64,000 nt of DNA. Source: Anthonomus grandis grandis. Taxonomy: Eukaryota > Arthropoda > Insecta > Coleoptera > Curculionidae. Location of the stretch: assembly GCF_022605725.1 (NCBI RefSeq), contig NC_065553.1, positions 2,790,001-2,854,000 on the forward strand, written 5' to 3'. The notes beneath the pieces were generated by a model. It saw only the letters and a list, made by a program, of their open reading frames with translations. It was not told the origin of the DNA and searched no databases. The translations under genes were made by a program, and so were the position numbers. Of the stretch, positions 56,941 through 64,000 are shown piece by piece. How positions within the stretch are numbered: position 1 is the first letter of the stretch; each line of letters starts with the position of its first letter.

Positions 56941-59900
56941 GACCTGCTGGTAAAGTTCCTGTGTGTTATCAGGCAGATAAATTTTATCTTCTCGGCAAAC
57001 CTACCGGTAGCTGTAGGAGGAATTATGAACCAAATTTTAACCTGTTGTTAAGTAACAGAAGGTTTACAGTGTGGCAACAACGTAATCATTGTAGCCGGTA
57101 CAATAATCCTTCTTTCCGTTAGTACTAGTATTAATAGGTATTTGCATTTTTGCTTGTAAGTATCCCACCAGACATTTACCAGTGAATCATAGTACACATG
57201 TTACAGAAAAAAATAGAATGAATATTGATGTTTATTATTAAATTAATTAGGTTAAATTAAGGATGGCTTATGGCAAAATGGGGGTATCCGGGGTTTAAAA
57301 TTGCCTCCAGCTAGCCCACGAGAGTAATGTGGGTAAACTTTACCGAATATATATCTATAAGCGCCACCTGCTTTGCTAGCCTTGTGCAATGATACCCTCA
57401 AAATCTTGCCTTAATATGGCCCTGAACCGAAAGCAGGAAATATCTCTAGATAATTCAAACCACAACTAATTTAGGTCAGCAAAAGGAAGTATTAAAAGGT
57501 AATCCGATTCAGCTTTAGTATATTGACAAATAACCTAACCTCTAATTATCGAAGTTCAAAAGTGAATGTGTCAAAGGCTTAATAAAGAAATGGATATTAA
57601 TCATATGAAATTTATAAGTTCACTAGAATTCAGCAATTTATAAAAGTTAAATAAAGTAATAAAAACCGGCGGTTTATGGATAAATAAATATGGTACAAAT
57701 TATAGTATACCTCGCATATACGTATATACTCAGTTCCCAACAAAGATTATAGCAACAAGGTGCCTCAAAAATTAAAGTGTAAAACTAGTAAATATATATG
57801 CAATAAATTATTCAATTAACAATGGCGAAAATAGTGTGTGTGGCTTTTGTTTTACACTTCAAAATGGTTATATTATTCTGTGATACCTGTGGTCCTTGTT
57901 CTCGCCCTGGTTGATGACTAGACGGCCATGGGGCCCACCTCATGAGTCTGAGAAAGGACAGTGTCTTCTGTGGTGGTTGAACAAAGTGATTCAGCCAATA
58001 GAAGAACACCCTTGAGGAGAAGCTCAAGTGTGTTCGGGGAGGCTCAGACCTTCATAATATCAGTGATGAATTGAACTAATAGATGAGGAAGCCCAAGTGC
58101 CAGTTATAAGGGGGCAAATAGGAAAAGAAGAAGAACGAGAGAAAAAAAAGGCCTAAAAACAAAACTACATGTGAGAAACTGAACTGAGGATTTTCTGAGG
58201 TAAGCAAAATAATTTTTCAATAAAATTTCGGTTTAAAAAGTTGGATGCCTTTATAAACTTTAAACTAAAGTTAACATAAATGCAAATATTTAATGGGTTA
58301 TAAGAAAAATTATAAGAATAAGTTGACCGTGTGCCATGTGCAACTTACCTAGGTTGGAATGTGGCCTTTCTTTGGAATTTTTATGACAAAATAACACAGG
58401 AAACCTTAAAAATTCTTTATTCTGCTTCTTTAAAACTGCCCCCGGCAAAACTTTAATTCAACTCACAAAAAAATTAGACTTAGATAAGGTATTTCCTTTG
58501 TAAATCCGCTCAAAGCGAAACCAGCTAAAGTATTCAACTCTCAGCTGAAAAATGACCCATTAACCCAAATCTGTCGAAATGGTTCCCCTCCAGATTTTAC
58601 CATGTTTAAGTCATCTGTTAACCTTGGAATCTTACTGAAAATAAGCAATTCCTGCATGAAATAAGTAGTACTGTAAGTATGTACCAGCCACAATAAAACT
58701 TAAAGAGGTCTTGAAAAGAAAATCAATATTTGGGTTTGACAGTTACTTTGTTTAAAATTTTATTGAAATAAAGATTCACTACACTTTTTCTACAATAAAA
58801 TTATGTTAAAAGAAAGAGCAACAAATTTTGCTCAACTGACTATTGTAGACATCACACATAACAAAGTCTCACATTTTAATTTTCAGATCGGTATTGGCCA
58901 AGGCAACCGAAAAAAATCAGACACCTGTACAACCTCACAATGTAAGATCAAGGTACCAACAATATCTTATATCTTATCAATATAATTTTTATGGAGATTA
59001 CCCTTTCTTATAAGCCCAAACCCTGTTTGCTTTCTACTTTTATAACCACTAATCTAAGACTTTAATAAATAAAAGAAGCTTTATTAAATTATATTAAATC
59101 ATTTTAAATTTGAATACATTGAATTAAAGTATTATGAAAACTGACACATAGCTTTTTAGAAACAATACTGTGCAGTGAATTTGTTAGAATTTTAATCAAT
59201 TTTATGTAATGTCCCAACAACCTGATAAAAAAGGTAGCAGAGTATAATGTAAAAAATTCTGTGTCAGGGGTGGTTAGAACCCTGAATAATCTTCGAACGA
59301 AGTATGAGAGTATAAAAAAAAGATCTAAGAAAAAAAGTAGCCAAGAATAACCAAACAGGAGCCAAACAGGAAATATTTAAAACTGGTGGCGGCAATCATA
59401 ACACCTCTTACCATCTATAAGGAAATACTTTATAATTTAATAAGACTGAGTGTTAGGGGACTGCCTTTAAGAATATGATAATAGTAAGTGACAGAATATG
59501 GTGGCTCAAATTTGACGTTCACCTATATGAGATTTCTTAGATGTATGTTTTCTTTTCATTTCTCAGTCACATAACAGTGGCATAACTAGCAAAGAGGAGC
59601 AGGTGAGAGAAGGGTGTTACCTTAAGTCGGGCATTATCATTTTAAATATAGAGAGATTTACCCAGATCAATCACAAAATACTCATGCAGATTAAGAACAA
59701 AATTTAGAATATTATACACTCCAACTCTTTGAAAAATTTAAGGTTATAAATTTCCAGGTAAACCTTTTATATGCTTCTTTTGCCCGTTGTTAACTCATTC
59801 TATTGGTAGGCAAGAATTATCCCTCTAGTTAGACAAACAAGAAGTTCATAATTAAATTTTTAATCTTACCAGCAGGATGACTTTTTCAGACACTTTACCA

Positions 59901-60062
59901 GCCAGTCCATAATTTGGCCCTTAAAGATGTTACCTTTATTCTTAGAATAGGTTATATCTATTTCTACCATCTATTTTTAATCCAATACAAGTAATTAGTA
60001 TTATATATAGTTGAAAATTTCCTCTTTTGGGAATATCTGTAAGCTTAATAACAGAGAATCCG
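56941..60062. other. Long stretch, no gene seen; GC-richer patch at 57880-58030
   Basis: 57810-58140 contains a plus-strand frame starting ATGGCG and a less AT-rich patch with GGCCATGGGGCCCACC, but no stretch matches a known protein or RNA on either strand. The rest is AT-rich and featureless by eye. Confidence 0.4.
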
Positions 60063-60165
60063 TAAGTATGTTTGTAAACAAAACACCTCCCTTGCCCCTA
60101 AGCACAAGTTGATCAAAAGCAAAGTTATTGTATCCTGAATGTAGTCTTTGAATGTTTTAAGAATA
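60063..60165 (+). repeat. Dispersed repeat family R2, copy 2
   Basis: GTATGTTTGTAAACAAAACA and CTTGCCC, then AGCAAAGTTATTG and TTTGAATGTTTTAAG, parallel the copy at 9950-10060. Confidence 0.5.
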
Positions 60166-61622
60166 TTAGTAACACTTAACCTTACTTTTAAAATCACGTG
60201 CAAGCCTCTAATCCTGAATAAAATTATTTATTTTGATCGAAACATTGACATGATATAAACAATGGCAAATAGAGAGCGACTAACAAAAGGGTGTTGTTGA
60301 CACATTTTATAACACAACTTATAAATGCTAAGTATTATTTTAAGAACATTTCCCTTTTCTATATAAATGAAATGACTGAAATAAACTAATATCTAGAGAG
60401 GTGCTCTTCCAGCCTAGATATAGAATAGTATTAAGGGACGTTTTCAGTCGTCGGGCTCTTTCATATAATTAATACCCTTTGTGTTCCGGTTGCATTCGAT
60501 AAACAAGCGCAGATGTCAGCCGAAGTAGCAAACTATAACCTTGTTTTTCCTCAAGAACAGCATTGTTTTCAGTAATTGCTCGTGACGAGGGTGCAGTCGT
60601 TCCTGTCTTGTAATTGCCTATCGATTTTATACGCTTACTACTTGCTACGGTTTTAATTAAAATACGCTCTATTATCGCCCTTTTTTCCTTCTATCGTTTA
60701 ATAAGTCTAATGGGTATACGACCGATGCGGCGGTCGGTTTACGTTCATAATTAACAAACAATATTATTGCAGAACATAATTATTATTTAAATATGTATTT
60801 TTAACGTTTATCTTAATTAGACACTTAAGTGGCCGCGTACTAAATCAAGCTCGGAAATGTTGATAGAGCGACCCTTAAAGTTCAGGAACAGATGGAAATT
60901 TCGGAGGCAGTAATAATATTCAAAACGGCTTATTATGAACAGGCACAAATCGTGTTTTGTTATCATCTTAGAATAATTTAAAGGAATTTCTTTATTTCTA
61001 TTTTAAAACTGCTTAGAAATTAAGACTTATTTAAGCTGATAACTTAGTAACCATTTAATAAGTTTAAATAATTTATGATTGTCTTGAGGCAACTCTCGTT
61101 AAATTTATTAAGACACAATACGGGCTTAAATCTAAATTACATCTGGTGTAACGTATTTTGAGTGAAACCTTTGCAGAGAAACATATGTTATAAGCGAGCC
61201 AATTCGCACTGTACTCCCGAGCATCCCTATCTAAATTCATCCATCATTGCTGAAGATTTATAGCTGGGATTTAAGCTGAATAGTAATTGAGTCGCACGTC
61301 TATGCAATCGTCCCCATAATTGAAAGCCCGTCATGCTAAAATTGAATGTTAGTTTCTATGCACTGTGGATTGTATTAATACCACGGGTGTGAATTTTATA
61401 CTGTGCGTTTAAAAGGATAGGGCAACGTATTTTTTTAAACATTCACTTTTACAAATTTTATTTGTTAAGCTTTACATACATAAAAATAGTAAGGTTATAC
61501 AGTGACCGCCTAAAGTTCCGCATAAATTCGATAAAAATTAGAGACATGATTTTTTGAGAAAACGGTCGGACTCGTCGATTTTTATTTTAAGTTGCGCATT
61601 ATTTTACCAAAAATTTTGTATA
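60166..61622. other. No gene seen; balanced composition at 60430-60760
   Basis: 60430-60760 and 61130-61400 are less AT-rich than average, without frames or repeats. They may be conserved non-coding host sequence. Confidence 0.35.
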
Positions 61623-62158
61623 CAGGGTGGAAAAAAAAAGATATGACGTCATCGGTCATTTTTTTAAATGGAATGCTGTAATTTTTATTGCATTTCTGAA
61701 TTATAGGCGAAATTCCAAGCAAGTTTCGTATAACAACACTTATGACGATAAAATGTTATAAACTGTGAAAACTCTTATTAATGTATCAACTGTTCAAACT
61801 GATCCCCATTTACTTCTTGGCAGAAAGCAAAACGATTTACAAACTCATGTAAAACACTATCAATTATTTCGGGTGATATACGTCTAATTTCATATCTAAT
61901 TCTATTTTTCAAATCTTCTACGTTGTTTGGCTTCTCAATATAAACTTTACTTTTCAGGTACCCTCATAAAAAATAGTCGCAAGGATTTAGGTCTGGTGAC
62001 CTGGCCGGGCAATAGAGTGGCCCTGTTCGTCCTATCCATCTTCCTGGGAACACTGTATACAAGTATTTACGGATATCTCGAAAGAAATGAGGCGGTGCGT
62101 CGTCTTGCCAAAACCACAAATTATCTATCGGGACAGCAGCCAAAGCAGGGATAAGATC

Positions 62159-62162
<4 letters not shown>
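61623..62162 (-). pseudogene. Mariner-type transposase C-terminal part, cut by a retrotransposon
   Basis: On the minus strand DLIPALAAVPIDNLWFWQDD starts at the retrotransposon tail. APPHFFRDIRKYLYTVFPGR and RTGPLYCPARSPDLNPCDYF give the second and third Asp with 41 residues between. A TGA replaces the usual Trp codon, then GYLKSKVYIEKPNNVEDLKN and FCQEVNGDQFEQLIH end at a TAA near 61780. The end of the element is CAGGGTGG at 61623, complement-wise, after TA. The first half of the gene should lie beyond the inserted element, past 64000. Confidence 0.75.
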
Positions 62163-62193
<31 letters not shown>

Positions 62194-62195
62194 CG
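62158..62195. repeat. (TAA)n microsatellite, tail of RT-C
   Basis: About 11 TAA units, the 3' tail of the minus-strand element, abutting the mariner frame. Confidence 0.8.
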
Positions 62196-64000
62196 TCTTT
62201 TATTCAAAAAAAAAAAAAAAACAATAGATTGACAAATATTACAAATGGAAAAAAAAGGCGAAGTCTAGCCTAAGGCTACTCAAACTTAACCCTAATAAAT
62301 AATAAATAAATTTCGGTTATCATACATAATAATAATAAGAAAAATAATAGAAAGATGAAATATTATAAAGAAACAATTGTTCACACCAAAAAAATACTTA
62401 TACCCAACACGGAGGAGATATAAAACTCACAACCTGCACCAAAACAAGACTGTACACAAACAAATACCTTTGTATGCAATCGTAAACAACCATTATGTTA
62501 CCTCTGGAGCACACCATACTAGTGAGTTAAAAAATAGGAGCTCAACTGTTCTCTAAACAAATATAACCTAAATCCTGACTTAAACTTAGTAAAATTATAA
62601 AGTAGTAAATCATTGTTTGGCAAGGAATTACGTGTATTAATCGCATTATAAGTAAAAGACTTCTTGTATGTTCTTGTATTATGTCGAGGAATATTATATT
62701 TAAATTTATTTCTGGTATTTATATCATGGACGCTCAAATTGGTTTTAAATTAATTTTTTAGAGATTTAGATATGAATTTTGAATTAGTAATTAAACCATG
62801 CATAAAAAGACCCAAATGTTGAGTTCTACGATTTGACATATTTAACCAGTTCAACTCATTAATTTTATGTGATACGTGATCTGACTTTCTTAAATTAAAA
62901 ATTAGACGAATACATGTATTCTGCACCTTTTGAATACGATATTGTTCCGCTTGATGAAGACAAGGGCCATAAATAAAATCAGCATAGTTAAAGTGGGAAA
63001 GTACAAGAATTTCACATAACATTGCCATTAACTTGGTACCTAAAAGGTTTCTATTGGAATATAGTTGTTTAAGCGATGTAAATGACCTTTGTAGAAGTAA
63101 CTTAATATGATCGGAGAAATTAAGCTGACAATCAAGTATAACACCTAGATTACGAGCAGAATTACAAAATGGTAATATTTGGTCATCTATTTTGATTTTA
63201 ATATTATTTTTTAATATTCGTTTTGATTTCTTTTGCCAAACAGCATAAGTTTTGATTTTGATGGATTTAGTTGAAGGCCATGTTTTTTAGAGAGATCTTT
63301 TAGGTTGTTTAGTTCATGATTGATAGTTTCGTTACAAGTAACAAAGTCTTTTGAAGAGAAGTGATAGTACAACTGGGTATCGTCAGCAAAAGCTTGTATC
63401 TTTCCGACATGAAGAGAGCTTATAAGTTCAGAAGTGTAAATAATAAAGAAAAGGGGGCCAAGGATAGAGCCCTGAGGTACTCCTGATAGTATGGCACTAG
63501 ACTCCGAGTACACACCATTAACAAACACTTTTTGTGACCTGTTAGAGAAGTATGATGCGATGAGTGACAGTGAGTCGATGTCGAAACCGTAATATCTTAG
63601 CTTTGCCAACAAGAGTCGATGATTTATAGTGTCAAATGCCTTGGAGTAATCTAATAGTATAAGAATACTTTCAAGTCCATGATCCAGTGCCTCAATTATA
63701 TCATCAGTTACCACAGCCAAGGCGGAGGATGTGGCATACCCCTTACGAAACCCGTTTTGCAATTCTAAGATCATACCATTATCATTTAAATATGAGTACA
63801 TCTGGCTGTATAAAATTTTCTCCATTATTTTCGAAATGGCAGGTAAAATTGCTATAATGCGTAAGTCATTGAAGGTCTCTGGTTTTTTTGATTTTGGTAA
63901 AGGTATTCCTATTGCAGTTTTCCAACTTTGAGGAAAATAATTTTGTTCTATGCAACTGTTAATAATATTAGTTATTTAAGAATCAATAAATGGACTGCAA
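62160..64000 (-). mobile_element. Non-LTR retrotransposon RT-C, runs off the window
   Basis: The 3' UTR (62196-62518) and (TTA)n tail are at the low-coordinate side, and the coding region continues to 64000. It is related to RT-B in protein order and tail type. It has inserted into the mariner gene at 62162. Its 5' extent is unknown. Confidence 0.8.
62519..63975 (-). pseudogene. Reverse transcriptase of RT-C (partial)
   Basis: A stop at 63976-63978 precedes ITNIINSCIEQNYFPQSWKT and FNDLRIIAILPAISKIMEKI. FRKGYATSSALAVVTDD and ILILLDYSKAFDTINHRLLL carry the first catalytic Asp, SGVPQGSILGPLFFIIYTSE is motif B, and QAFADDTQLYYHFSSKDF carries the catalytic pair. A shift at 63211 leads to CNSARNLGVILDCQLNFSDH and YADFIYGPCLHQAEQYRIQK. 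One TAA near 62748 falls before SVHDINTRNKFKYNIPRHNT and the stop at 62519. Only about three defects, so it is a young copy. Confidence 0.8.

Noticed and set aside
57812..58027. Coding frame or structured RNA in the GC-richer patch
   Set aside because: Neither strand gives a recognisable protein, and no tRNA, snRNA or snoRNA box pattern could be seen.
1..64000. CRISPR array, bacterial operon or phage-like system
   Set aside because: No regular spacer arrays and no ribosome binding sites with closely packed genes. The window has introns and eukaryotic transposons.

Overview
This window looks like a piece of an AT-rich, transposon-dense arthropod nuclear genome, most likely an insect. The evidence is spliced host coding sequence, insect-type mariner, hAT, piggyBac and PIF/Harbinger elements, several APE-type non-LTR retrotransposons, and no bacterial operon structure. 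The species cannot be named; a beetle is only a guess. The one convincing host gene piece is a 142-bp exon on the minus strand (28894-29035). It encodes the first half of an immunoglobulin V-type domain that resembles the Sidestep family of neuronal surface proteins. The rest of the window is plausibly one or two giant introns of that gene filled with mobile elements.

Layout. 1-3400 is mostly AT-rich sequence with one exon-like protein relic (1847-2207). 3424-6023 is a 2.6-kb inverted-repeat transposon with a decayed, unrecognised transposase; a second member of the same protein family, 2604 bp long, lies at 37688-40291. 7250-9600 has a mariner relic and a small inverted-repeat element split by a foldback element. 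The foldback arms carry hammerhead-ribozyme-like motifs on opposite strands and its centre is tRNA-like. A second, smaller hammerhead foldback is at 12251-12452. 12.9-16.5 kb has two non-LTR relics and a mariner-type transposase. 17.6-23.5 kb has a MITE, AT-rich and degenerate tandem repeats, a long inverted repeat and a piggyBac relic. 25194-27054 is a complete mariner-type element with about 315-bp inverted repeats, next to non-LTR and Tc1-like fragments.

28.9-36.5 kb holds the host exon, a plus-strand non-LTR element interrupted by a 3-kb minus-strand non-LTR element, and a deleted piggyBac-like copy. 41.2-42.9 kb is a mariner relic with a hAT element inserted at a perfect 8-bp duplication. 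44719-48777 is two mariner-type elements abutting head to tail, each with about 470-500-bp inverted repeats. 55377-56808 is a PIF/Harbinger-like element that carries a decayed MADF-domain gene. 61.6-64 kb is a mariner relic invaded by another non-LTR element that runs off the window.

A shared theme is that at least seven mariner-type copies have, or are compatible with, 41 residues between the second and third catalytic acidic positions (DD41D spacing), and three of them have unusually long inverted repeats. Nearly all transposon genes carry stops or frameshifts. The window records layered insertion and decay, not a working operon-like system.
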